From: Rhizoclosmatium globosum
Lineage: Eukaryota > Chytridiomycota > Chytridiomycetes > Chytridiales > Chytriomycetaceae
Assembly (NCBI GenBank): GCA_002104985.1
Contig: MCGO01000204.1
Coordinates: forward strand, 1 to 64,000
DNA: 64,000 nucleotides
Direction of reading: 5' to 3'
Within the stretch, counting starts at the first letter, position 1; every line of letters starts with the position of its first letter. Below the pieces are notes generated by a model. It was not told the origin of the DNA. It did not search any database and worked only from the letters and a program-made list of their open reading frames with translations. Below, piece by piece: positions 46,221-57,188 of this stretch. A program made the translations under genes and the position numbers.

Positions 46221-48218
46221 TCAGCCACTCCCATATTCTTCGAGAGCTGTCTCCAATTTTAAACGCGGCTCAGAAACGTATTCTCTCCTCCTCCTTCTTT
46301 TATGATTTTGAGAGTTGTTAAGTTCTGCCTGTTGATGCGGTGACAAATTTGTGGTGAGGAGAAACTCTTCTGGTTTCCAAAGCGGATACGACTGCCGAAC
46401 CAAGGCAACAGCATCAGTTCCACTCTTCTTCATCATTTCTTTCAGCCGGACGTCGTCGGAAGCTCGTATAAATCCTGAAGCTATGTCGAAATTAACATGA
46501 TGTTGTTGCATCTGCCTCATCATATCCATCACGTCTCGAGAGTTGTAGTATGATACAACACGATACTTCTCCCCATCGGATCCTTTCACTGTAATCGTTC
46601 GTTTCGTAAGGCCATTCTCCGTGAGCCGAGTGCCTTCCTTCAAAGTCTTCGAAGTGAATGTCGGCTGAAGGCCAGTTGTAGATCCATAAGGAGTAGAGTA
46701 AGGAGACAGATCTTGGTCTTCTTCCTTTGTGGACACGTCAGAATTCTTGGATTCGATTTGTCTGTATTTTGATGATGGGAAGAGAAAGATATTAACCCAA
46801 ACGTAACTCATGCACCAAAACCATCCACACAAACCTGTAAAGCAAGAAATTTCCATATGCTCGAGAAGGCGACCACTTGAGACCATCCTGCACATTACCA
46901 AATTTCAGTTTGAGCCACGAAATCTCAACCGAAACCCCAAATCTCTGTTCTAAACACCCACCCTCCATCGCCTGACAGTTAATCCAGTCTCTGGCATCAC
47001 GATGACTGTCCCACTCCTGACCTTGATGCATGCCATATCGTCTGAATTCCCTCGGAACGCCGGGAGGACACCCTCCAGTGTTCCTTGAACCACGTAGACT
47101 GCATCCAGGGGATCCTCAATGAAACCATGATACGTTTCGAATAACACTGTCTTCAACAAGTCGTATGGAGTGTATGTAGCGACACGTATGGGGCTCCTTT
47201 GCCTTGATGTAAAAAGTCCGTCTTCATCAGTGACTGTCCTTGGACCATTTGACGACGATATTCGCATCAAAGTTCCACCTTATTTGGATAAATCTTTAGG
47301 TTAGCTGAATATAACTGTGTTTGGATGCGCTGGGACCCTTAGACACATTCTCGGGTATCTTGCACTCAACAAATTAACATCAAGGCTCACCTTCAAAATC
47401 TGTACATGAAGCAGAACGTCTACGTTTATAGAAGCTTGAATTTGAACTGGATGGATTTCCAATTACTTGACCTTGATGTCGTCCAATATTTATTGTTGCT
47501 CCTTCGACTGAGCGAAGTTGATTCACTGCATAAGAATCAAGAATGCGGAATATTTAGTTCATTTATCATATTATCCTAGCCGCTGTAATCGCAATCCTTT
47601 CATGCGTTTCAAGGTTCTCGAGTCCAAGCCACTATATCCGCACAAGGAGAATTCATTATCATTCATCCGAACAGCCTTCTATTTGATATAACGCAGCTTG
47701 CTGGAGCTCGCTCGAATACGTGGAAACCAAAACATCTTGACCAGTGAACACGCAAGAAAATCATACTTTACCTGGGTGCAAGCCGTCATGATCTCGAGCA
47801 TCAAAATATTTTAGCTCAAATGTATCCTTGACGATAATTCCGTCGCAAGTTTGACATGTGTGGTTCATAAATATTGGCTCAGACTGGTTCTGAATTTGCA
47901 GATATTGAGAAGATTCCCGTCGTTGGTAGACAAGACAATTGTTGATGATTGAGTGGACTGACGGTAGAAGTGTTCCTATTCGTCAGTAATAAGTGATTGA
48001 CTTGAAGTGGGGCTTTACAAACCGTCGTCAACACCTTCTTGGCGTGCTCTGACAAGGGTTCCTTCCTGCGACGAAAATAAGATGGAGGTATGATGACGGC
48101 TATCGTGAAGCTTGGAACAAAGGCCTTCAACTTTAGTAAGGATAGATGTAATAGCATCAGTGCCGTCAGATTCAGAGTCTGATTCAAAGTTTGGCAAGAT
48201 AAGGTCGGCAATATTCAT
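46221..48218 (-). CDS. WOPR-domain transcription factor, paralogue C
   Basis: Six predicted exons. Starts MNIADLILPNFESDSESDG, then LLPSVHSIINNCLVYQRRES, an exon encoding NQLRSVEGATINIGRHQGQV and FYKRRRSASC, and the exon beginning GTLMRISSSNG. The WOPR domain follows: FETYHGFIEDPLDAVYVVQG, CIKVRSGTVIVMPETG, RRWR, intron, DGLKWSPSRAYGNFLLYR, intron, then GLQPTFTSKTLKEG and GLTKRTITVKGSDGEK. Compared with A and B, the Gln-rich tail is missing. The protein ends in a short region with HKRRRRREY, a likely nuclear-localisation signal. One intron in the N-terminal half is about 245 nt. Its sequence around the WOPR exons is nearly the same as paralogue D, introns included. Confidence 0.82.
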
Positions 48219-48874
48219 TGGAAACGAAAGTATAATCTACTTTGCAAAGTTTAAAGTTGATTGTTAGGGCTTTTGTTCCAGTATCAGAGTTCTTTGTTCG
48301 AGGGTCACTGATTTGCTTCATCAGCCAGAAGTCTCGCTCTTAACTATACATTGCGAAATAAGCTCAATTGGTGTACAATGAGTTCAATCCTGCTGACGCT
48401 CTCATTCCATCCCAGCCAATGACTTTACCTATCGATCTCTACACATTGCATCTGTGGGAGCTTCATGTTACTCCCATATCCCTCACGGGCTAAAGCAGTC
48501 CACTAGATAGAATAACTCTGGCTCAGCATCTCAGTTGACTGTCAAGTTCGTCGACTGACACCGTCCCAGTGACTACAGTTCAATTTTTAAAGCTCCGGAT
48601 ACTTCCAAGCTTGAATAATTTACAAATGCCGAGAGGGTGTCGTTGAAGTGGGAATAAGATGGGAAAGGGATCTTACGTACCGGTAAACTCTGTCGTTGTG
48701 TTTGCCCAATTCAAAACTTTTTCGCAAAGAGTAAGCAAAGTATTCTCTCTTGAAAGCAATTCACATTAATTAGTACTTTTGAATGAACTCAAATATGCAG
48801 CTCATCGTTTCCCACCTTGTTGAGTGTATAATAAATACCGTTCAAGGGAAACGAATTCATAGTGGAATATGATA
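48219..48874. other. intergenic between WOPR paralogues C and D
   Basis: Upstream region of C. A block near 48645..48720 (aagatgggaaagggat and neighbouring sequence) recurs near 51360..51425 upstream of D, so the duplicated unit extends at least 450 bp beyond the start codon. No gene was seen. Confidence 0.5.
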
Positions 48875-50901
48875 TTATTCTTTTATACTCATCACATAAT
48901 TCATTCCCTGTTGATTAGGAACCTCAACTTTCAATACAGACTCAAAAGTAAGCTCCTCCTGTCGGTGTTTGGGGTTTTGAAACTCATCTACTTCCGGCTG
49001 TATACTTTGTCGACGCGGGGATGTGTTTGTACCCAGGGGAAACTCCTCCGGTTTCCAAAGTGGGTACGATTGCCGAACCAAGGCAACAGCATCAGTTCCA
49101 CTCTTCTTCATCATTTCTTTCAGCCGGACGTCGTCGGAAGCTCGTATTAATTCTGAAGCTATGTCGAAATTAACATGATGTTGTTGCATCTGCCTAATCA
49201 TATCCATCACGTCTCGAGAGTTGTAGTATGATACAACACGATACTTCTCCCCATCGGATCCTTTCACGGTAATTGTTCGTTTCGTGAGACCATTCTCCGT
49301 GAGCTGAGTGCCTTCCTTCAAAGTCTTGGAGGTGAATGTCGGCTGAAGACCAGTTGTAGATCCATAAGGAGTAGAGTATGGAGACAAATCTTGGTCTTCT
49401 TCCTTTGTGGACACGTCAGAATTCTTGGATTCGATTTGTCTGTATTTTGATGATGGGAGGAGAAAGATATTAACCCAAACGCAACTCATGCACCAAAACC
49501 ATCCACACAAACCTATAAAGTAAGAAATTTCCATATGCTCGAGAAGGCGACCACTTGAGACCATCCTGCACATTACCAAATTTCAGTTTGAGCCACGAAA
49601 TCTCAACCGAAACCCCAAATCTCTGTTCTTAAACACCCACCCTCCATCGCCTGACAGTTAGTCCAGTCTCTGGCATCACGATGATTGTCCCACTCCTGAC
49701 CTTGATGCATGCCATATCGTCTGAATTCCCTCGGAACGCTGGGAGGACACCCTCCAGTGTTCCTTGAACCACGTATACTGCATCCAGGGGATCCTCAATG
49801 AAACCATGATACGTTTCGAATAACACTGTCTTTAGCAAATCGTATGGCGTATATGTAGCGACACGTATGGGGCTCCTTTGTCTTGTGGCACTTTGTAGTC
49901 CGTCATCCACAACGTAGGTCCCTGACCAGTTCGCCGGTGCAATCCGCATCAAACCTCCACCTTATTCAGATTTATTGTTAGTTTAGCTATATTCTATCAC
50001 GTTTTGATGCGTTGTCGCCTTAGACACAATTCTTTGACATCGCTAGCAACAAATTGGGATTGATGTCTTACTTTGAATGCCTGTGAGTGAACGTGAATGT
50101 TTTTGACTGACGATTTTTGACTCTGAACTGGATGTATTAGTCATTGAAACTCGAGCTTGATGCGTTATATGATTAATGTCGGCTCCTTCGAACTGATGAT
50201 ATTGATTGACTATATGAAAGTAAAAGAAGGTATGTTTAGCTTATTGTATATAATAACTGAGTCGTTGAACAGTATTCTAAGGTATTGAATAACGATGAAT
50301 TTCAAGAGTCTACAAGCCCCTATAATCACACACAATAATGCACAAGGCGCACGTATTATGGAGCTGATTCTATTTCCCGCGAGATTTGAGCAAGCAACGA
50401 AACGAAACTTCACCTGGGTATAAGCTGAAAGCATCAAAAGCCATAGAATGGTTGGAATCAAATGTATTCCTGATAATTGTTCGATCATAAGGTTGAAATC
50501 GTAGTGGTTGACTCGTTGAGCGAATGGTTTCAGAGTTCTGACAACGAGCAACGTCGACGGACGCCGGTTGTTGATAGGCTAAAGCACCGTTGAGCAATGA
50601 TCGAATGGATGGAATGGTGGGTGCTAAGCGTCAACGCAGTAAAATTGATAGTCAGCAGGTGAATGGATATGGGGCTTTCAGCTTTCAACAAACCTTCCAT
50701 ATGATTCACACCTCTTCGCGCTTCAACTACTTGAATACTAGTTGAAGCTGTGCTGAGCCGGTTTCCGTCTTTGTGATGACTAGTCTGACCGTCAATGGAT
50801 TTTGGACCTTGACTATCATCTGAGTCTGTTGGAAGGCCAGGCTGAAGTGTATCCGCGCAATCAAATTCGGGAATAGAAGAGATAAGATCGGCTATATTCA
50901 T
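48875..50901 (-). CDS. WOPR-domain transcription factor, paralogue D
   Basis: Starts MNIADLISSIPEFDCADTLQ. The N-terminal exons contain PTIPSIRSLLNGALAYQQPA (the shared IPSI-x-x-hydrophobic-NxxL motif) and a Ser/Thr-rich part. The exon at 49952..about 49640 carries RSPIRVATYTPYDLLKTVLF, ETYHGFIEDPLDAVYVVQGT and RSGTIIVMPETG. The WSPSRAYGN exon and the second WOPR half (KYRVVSYYNSRDVMDMIRQM) follow. The end differs from C: a short acidic/Gln stretch ending MNYVMSIKE, without the Arg run. WOPR halves, introns included, are near-identical to C. The family role is DNA binding and control of developmental switching; the targets here are unknown. Confidence 0.82.
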
Positions 50902-51713
50902 TGGATGGATAGGTATACCCCGCCTACAATAAATTGAGAGTTAATGTCAACGTTTTGTTCCAACCCCAGAGTTCTTTGTTCTTGTCGCTCTCGTTGCACA
51001 GCCAATCACAGGCCACATTTCATGAAGAGAAACCTCGCTCACTGTGTATGTAACACGTTTCTCATACAAAAGTTGTCGACTACAGACATAGTTCCCTCCT
51101 TACGCAACCTCCGATCTCCACTCTGCTTTTCTGAATGTGTCGGTCCGCCAGATATCGACATATATAATGTTCCAACTCTGCATACGATTTCTTATGACTA
51201 AGATTATCCAGTCAACTAGTTTCACTGTGCTGCATATTCTTGCTATTCCACTGAGTGTTTTTTTTTTTCCGAACCTCCTCCAACCGCTTGAAACTCCTCC
51301 TCTAACTGCTTGAATCCCTGCTTTTCGAGCGACTTTATCAATACCGGCTAGTCCCAGTTGAAGTCGGTATAAGATGGGAATGGGATGTTCCGTACCTTCA
51401 ATTCGTTTTTTTGGTTTGCCTCTCAACAATCTAATTTTTTGTTGCCTTGTCTGAAAGGGGCTGGATCGAATTCAACATATTACAACAAGAATAACTTAAA
51501 AGCTACTGACCCCGAGTCCATATCGCACGTTAGACGTTGCATAGAAAAGCCACAACATAAACATCATTTTTGCTTTATATTCCAAAGTCAACACAAAAAG
51601 AAAACACAAAATGCCATAAATCCAACTTAAAAGACAAAGATAGTGAGAGAGATAGATACACTCCTCCCAGTAAGCCTTCCTTACCAACTTCTTCAAAGCA
51701 CATACATCCACCC
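50902..51713. other. intergenic between WOPR paralogue D and the dynamin gene
   Basis: Upstream block of D shared with C (about 50945..51000 and 51355..51425), a short poly-T run near 51250, and the 3' flank of the dynamin gene. No gene was seen. Confidence 0.5.
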
Positions 51714-54345
51714 TTACACACTAGCAATAATCTCATCCGCCTTTTGGAACGCCTCAATCATAGCCTTACACTCCTTCCTTCTCGCAACAGTCGCATCGCT
51801 CTCCTTCAACGCGTCATCAAACACCTCCTTCTTGTAAAGCTCAGCCAACAGTTCTCGCTGCAAGTCTTCCTTGGTTCGAGTGACAAGGTTCAACATAATC
51901 GCCTTGGGGACCAAGTCTGCCACTGTGCGCTTTACGATGGCGTAGTAGGAGAGGAGGAGGAGCTTGATCACTTCCATTTCCATGTATTCGCGTTCAGATG
52001 GGTTTCCAGAGGCTTTCAGGACAGCTGGTGGCTATAATGCATTTCAAAATGAGTCATTTCTCCCTTGCCAGAATAAGATGAAAAGAAACGTTAAACGACT
52101 CACGTTCTCAAGAACTCCAGGCTTCTTCTTCTTGGCGAAGAAACTCGAAAAGAAGCTCGAGTCTTGCTGTCCTTGGTTCAAGAGGTCCAACTGAGGGTCG
52201 CGTGGTGGTGGTTGTGGAGCCGTGCTTCCACGGTTCGCACTCGCTGGGTTCTTGGGGTCGTTCAAGCTCGCAGTCACAGCTCCCACGATTCCAGCCTTTT
52301 GAGCAGCAATTCGCTCAGAAACAATTGTCATGGCCTAACATAGTGAACGGTAAGTCACCTCACCCCTCATTATCGAATAAATTCAAGGAAACAGTTACCT
52401 TGTGTCCAGGAATGAAATCAGGGTGTCCCGTATTCACATACGTAGCCTCACTCGCAATCAAGTCGCTAACAAGCTTATTCGTAGGCGCCATACTCTTCTT
52501 AAAGAACCCAATAACCACATTGTACAAACGCTCCCTCAACTCCGGGAACCGCTTATACACAGGTTTCTGCAGCAATCGGTTCAAGATACGGACAAGCTCA
52601 TCGTACACCATGGAGACACACTTGAGTCCTGGGTCTTCGAGACGCTTGATTTGCTGTTTGATGAGGACTTCGAAGGCGGCTGTGCCGACAAAGAGAGATG
52701 GCGCGGATCCAGAGGAGTTGTAGAGAATTGTACGGATTTCAACGTCTTTGATTTGGTCAAAGGGGTCCATGGTTCTGATGGCACCGACAAAGATTTCGTG
52801 GAAAACGAATGAAATACGGGCTCCTCCTGAGAGTTCATCGGATGTAATATCGTTGGATGTTCCTTCGAGGACACTGCGGTATTCGTTCGTGAATTCGGTA
52901 ATAACGTTGAGGATAACGTTGGACTGTAGTTTGGTGAGTTAATGCCTCAGATCACCTCAATGAGACACACTCACTCGAAGGTCCTCCTCAACTCCCATAG
53001 GGTCTCCAAGCTGAGCAAGTTCCGTCTGGTATTTTGAGAGACCAGCTCCAATCTTGGCCTTAATTTCAGGGAGGGTATTTTTGATGTGGTGCATCAAAAT
53101 CTAATCGAATAAGGGTAAGTCATACGATTCCCAAGCAGAGCCTTTCGCTTCATACCATGTTTAGCTTTCGTGCCAAGAAAGGAGTACCACAGAACTGAGC
53201 CTTGCTACGGTAAGCTGCGTGGTTCTCAAAGTACTGTCTCTCAGAGTCCAAAGCAAGCGAAATCTTTTTGTTGTTGTCGATATCTCTTTGACCACGATTC
53301 ACGACTGGAACGAAACCTGGAGAGAAAACATTTGAGTGACCTTGCCGGTCTCCAATCAGACACATTACCCAATCTCAATGGAATAACTCTGTTGGCCAAG
53401 ATATCCACAACATCCGTTCCAGGATCCATCAAATCAATCTTGGTCAAGACACCAATAGTTCTAACACCCTCTGGGTCAACTTCTCTTGCCAACTTCAATC
53501 CATCCGAGTTCGCCAAATCCGTGTTGGCAGCGGTAACCGACAAGATGATACAGTTTGGCTTTGTGATAAACTTCATGATCATATCTTTGATGAGACGTTC
53601 AATGTCCTTTGGCTGGTCTCCGACAGCAACCTTTGTGAGACCAGGCAAATCAATCAAGGTGAGGGTAAGGACATTTGGCGAGTAGATACGCAAGTTGATT
53701 GGCTGAGGAGAGACACCAGCGTTCTTTCCGACCTTGAATATTTCAATAACATTAGTGACCCTTGTTAACCTCCCCCTCCGTCAAAACAACAAACCAAAAT
53801 ACCTTATTCTCTGTCTCCCGATTGATTTCATCTCTAATTTCATTAAAGTCTGCAAACTTCTTTCCTGGAATGTGCAGGAACTCTCCCCACTCTTCGAGTT
53901 CACCGGAGCTTGTCTTTGCAGCGGCGGCAGTGTTTCCAGTCTCAGCCCCGGCAACACCGCCGACTTCGCCCTTTGAATTCGGACGGTTGATTAGTTGGAG
54001 GACCAGTGGACGACGGGTGACGATGCCGGATCCTGAATGGTTTCAAGTAAAACGAGTGTGGTGATGTGAGTGTTGTAGTTGGTTGACCGTTGATGCAAAG
54101 TATTTACCGCGTGGAAGAAAGTCGCGTCCAACAATGTTTTCGAGGACAGACGACTTTCCGCTGCTTTGCGATCCAACCACGGCGATCTGTGTTTGGGTGT
54201 GTTTGGGTGTGTTTGGGTGAGACACTCTTTTATTAACCCACCAATGAAGAGAACAGACCTGCGGGAGATCAATTGGATTGGCAACATTGACTGTGTTGAA
54301 GGCATCTTGGAGCTTGTTGATTGTTGTGATGAGTGTTTGGTCCAT
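51714..54345 (-). CDS. VPS1: dynamin-related GTPase, Vps1-like
   Basis: Starts [19 protein letters not shown]. After an intron comes [20 protein letters not shown] (G1 loop GSQSSGKS), then [19 protein letters not shown] (switch I Thr), [19 protein letters not shown] (G3 DLPG) and [11 protein letters not shown] (G4 TKxD). The middle/stalk domain has [16 protein letters not shown] and [19 protein letters not shown]. The GED is the last exon ([20 protein letters not shown]). There is no PH domain, and a short Asn/Pro/Gln-rich B-insert sits between stalk and GED, as in Vps1/Dnm1. The N-terminus and [18 protein letters not shown] fit Vps1 (vacuolar, endosomal and peroxisomal fission) better than Dnm1, but one protein may serve both roles. 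About nine exons. One intron (near 54228..54187) contains repeats of a 10-bp ACCCAAACAC unit. Confidence 0.92.
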
Positions 54346-54601
54346 TGGCGAATTAGGTGGTTGGTGGTGGTTGGACGTTTTTCTTGCCCCTTCGAGAACT
54401 CTCTCCTTCCCCTTTCCTCTCACATACACGTGGAACCCCACGATTACCTGCCTTGTACTCTCTCAAATTCAAAAAGAATGCTACTTATTTATACCAGTAT
54501 GTCATCTCAAAAAAGGGCACCCCAACAACAAAATAAAATACACCAAAGCAGAGCACAAAACGTCCCTATCTCCTTACACTGCACTCATTCATCCAGAAGG
54601 T

Positions 54602-56226
54602 TTACTTCTTTCCCTTCTTCTTCTTTCCAGCAACACCTGGAAGTCCAGCCTCAGCAGCAGCCTCCGCCAAACCAGCATCAGCACCCAACTGGTTCAACTG
54701 AGCCATCATGTTTGGGTCCTGCATCATTCCAGCAAGCGCACTTGGGTCCTTCATCAAGTTTTGAGTCCTTGTGAATATTGACACATGAGTTACAGCCAAA
54801 AAACCTAAAACCAACTACAAAAAACTCACATCTCAGCAACAGCAGGGTTCTTCATCATTTGCGCAACAGCAGGGTTGTTCATCATCTTAGCAGCCATGTT
54901 CATGAACTCAGGGTTGCTCATCATGGAAGCCAAGTCTGGCATACCACCAGCACCTCCGCCCAATCCAGCAAAGGGGTTTCCAGCTGGAGCAGACTTCTTG
55001 GATGAAGAAGAGGAGGCAGCGACTCCTCCAACCTTGTCCTTGGCAGCAGAGAGGGATTGCTTCATGGCCGCGTTGGTTGGGTCGAGGTTGAGTCCCATTT
55101 CGTATGCCTCAACAGCTTCAGCGTAGTTTCCGAGACTGAAGTAAGCGTGTCTATTAAAGAATTGGAAATTTCAGTTCCAGTCTCGTACTTTTAAGAATCA
55201 GTGACATGATATTTACCCCATACGAGAGTAGGCCTTGCTGTAGTCTGGGTCAATGGCGATAGCAGACTTGGAGTCCTCAACGGCATTAGCGTGGTCACCG
55301 TCTTGAGAGTAAGCAGCAGCTCTATTTACATTTAAACAGTTTAATAAATAAAATCGCGTCGAACTGTCCCCATAAACACTCCAAGCTCACCTGTTGGCAT
55401 AGTAGACAGCATTGTTTCCATCCAACTGAATAGCTTCAGTGTACTTCTTGATAGCCTTTTGGTACTTCTTGTCAGCCATCAACTTGTTTCCTTCAGCCTT
55501 AGCAGCCTCAGCCTTAGCCTTGTTGTTCTGAATATGTCCCGCGTTAGATTCAAGTTTTTGAAGTTGTTGGTGGGTGAATCAGGAGTCCGTAGAGGGTGAT
55601 AGGCATGGTTTCGCATTCGCTGACTCGACACTTCGCTGTTTCCAACATGTTCCCTGCATTCAATCAATCTCATCCGAATCTCGACACCTTACTCCACAGT
55701 TGATACCGTTGCATCATCCAAATCCGTCAAATGGAACGCCATAGAACCTCCCACGCCAACACAATCACAAGTCACCCTCCCCGCTCAAAAACGCAAAAAC
55801 TCAAAACGCACCGCTCCATTGTCGCCAGAAGAAGCCTAGCAAGATAAGATTTAGGGTTAACTCATACAAAGAAACAACGTGAATACACACCTTGGTTTCA
55901 GCAACCTTCTTTTGGGTGTTGACAAAGACATCAAAGAGAGTGGCAAGACCGGCAGGCTTGATGGAGAGGTCCTTGGCCTGAGCCTCGTCGGTGAAGTCGA
56001 ATCCAAAGGCCTCAGAGATACATTGGATGGAGACTGTATTGTAGAGAGAGAGGGGGAAGGTATCGTGATTAGGTTCCCACTGCTTAAAGAGAGGTACAGG
56101 TTTAAGATGCACACCTTCCATTCCTTCGGCATCATCCGATTTGATTGTTCCGTCCTTGATCGAATCGTTGAGGAATTCGCAGATTGCAAAGGCGAGGCGT
56201 TTTGGGTCTTTGGTTTTAGTGGACAT
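54602..56226 (-). CDS. SGT2: SGTA/Sgt2-like small glutamine-rich TPR co-chaperone
   Basis: Five or more exons. The N-terminal dimerisation domain ([38 protein letters not shown]) is followed by three TPRs: [20 protein letters not shown] with [27 protein letters not shown]; and [20 protein letters not shown] with NLDP. The C-terminal domain has repeated [23 protein letters not shown] and DPSALAGM motifs. These are the STI1/NNP-like Met-rich segments that hold hydrophobic tail anchors. It ends in a Lys-rich KKKKGKK. SGTA/Sgt2 hands tail-anchored proteins to the GET pathway and binds Hsp70/Hsp90 through the TPRs. The start codon lies only 20 bp from that of the divergent gene at 56247. Confidence 0.92.
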
Positions 56227-56246
56227 TTTTATTTGTTAAACTTAAC

Positions 56247-57120
56247 ATGTCCTGCCTCCCACTCATCAACTCGACAATGTGTCCCTCGTTCCAGCACTAC
56301 TCAGCGTACCTTGTAACAGGGCTTCCAGTCACAGACGTACCCTCATTCGACACGTACATCCAAACATCAATCGACACGTCACTCAACCAATACTCGTTCG
56401 GCGAAATGATGCGGACCGCATTCAACTGTCCCGGGTGGAACGGCCTGGGTCTGCGGTACCACCAGTCCGTCTTTTGCGGGTACCTGACTGCCCTCTGTGC
56501 CCAATTTGCTCCTGATAATAGTCCCTATGACACCTGTAATCCGCCTGAGTCTGTGATTCCGTTGTGTCAGTCGACGTTGGATAGCTTTGCGGCGTCGTGG
56601 AGGGCTGTGTTTGCGGATGAGGCGGCGTGTCCGGAGGGAATGAATGAGGGGGCTACGGCTTTCTTTGATTGGATTGTTTCGGTGCGAGATCGGTTATCGG
56701 CGGATGAAGGAACTTGTCTGGTGGCTGAGAGTGTGGAGACTGCAAACTGTGGTGAGTACTACCGGTTGATGATCTGTTGGAGCTTGTGTCCACCCACCTC
56801 TCTAAAATCAACTGAACCCCGATTATTTAATAGGATTCAAAAGTGCGTTAGAAGCAAACGAATACTGTACACATGCTGCACGAGATACAGAAGACGAAGA
56901 AGGAAAGACCGATCCATGTTGTGCCTCATACATTACAAGCTTACAAGAATCATCAACAAAGACAGCCTCATCCACCTCAAGTGACAACGACAAAGTCTCA
57001 TCAAATAGTAAAGAATCTCATCAGATATTAGAAGCCTCGTATCAAACACCAATTGAACGGCAATTGCGGTCATCAAGCGAGTCTAAACCTCCTCGATTCA
57101 TTTGCGTTCAAGTTGAATAG
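56247..57120 (+). CDS. Cys-rich protein of unknown function
   Basis: Two exons (56247..56751 and 56834..57120) encode about 263 residues. The first 170 contain ten or more Cys in a folded-looking domain: LINSTMCPSFQHYSAYLV, AFNCPGWNGLGLRYHQSVFC, LCAQFAPDNSPYDTCNPPES and DEAACPEGMNEG. Exon 2 adds ALEANEYCTHAARDTEDEEG and DPCCASYI, then a Ser/Thr-rich tail. The Cys density suggests disulphides and an extracellular or lumenal location. However, no signal peptide is visible at the first ATG, and the start codon is just 20 bp from SGT2, leaving little room for an upstream exon. I do not recognise the family. Confidence 0.7.
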
Positions 57121-57188
57121 AATAAAGTACTTAACTGTTGTTGCATACTGAGAATTTCATTATTATTGTATCATTCCAGAAAAGAATT

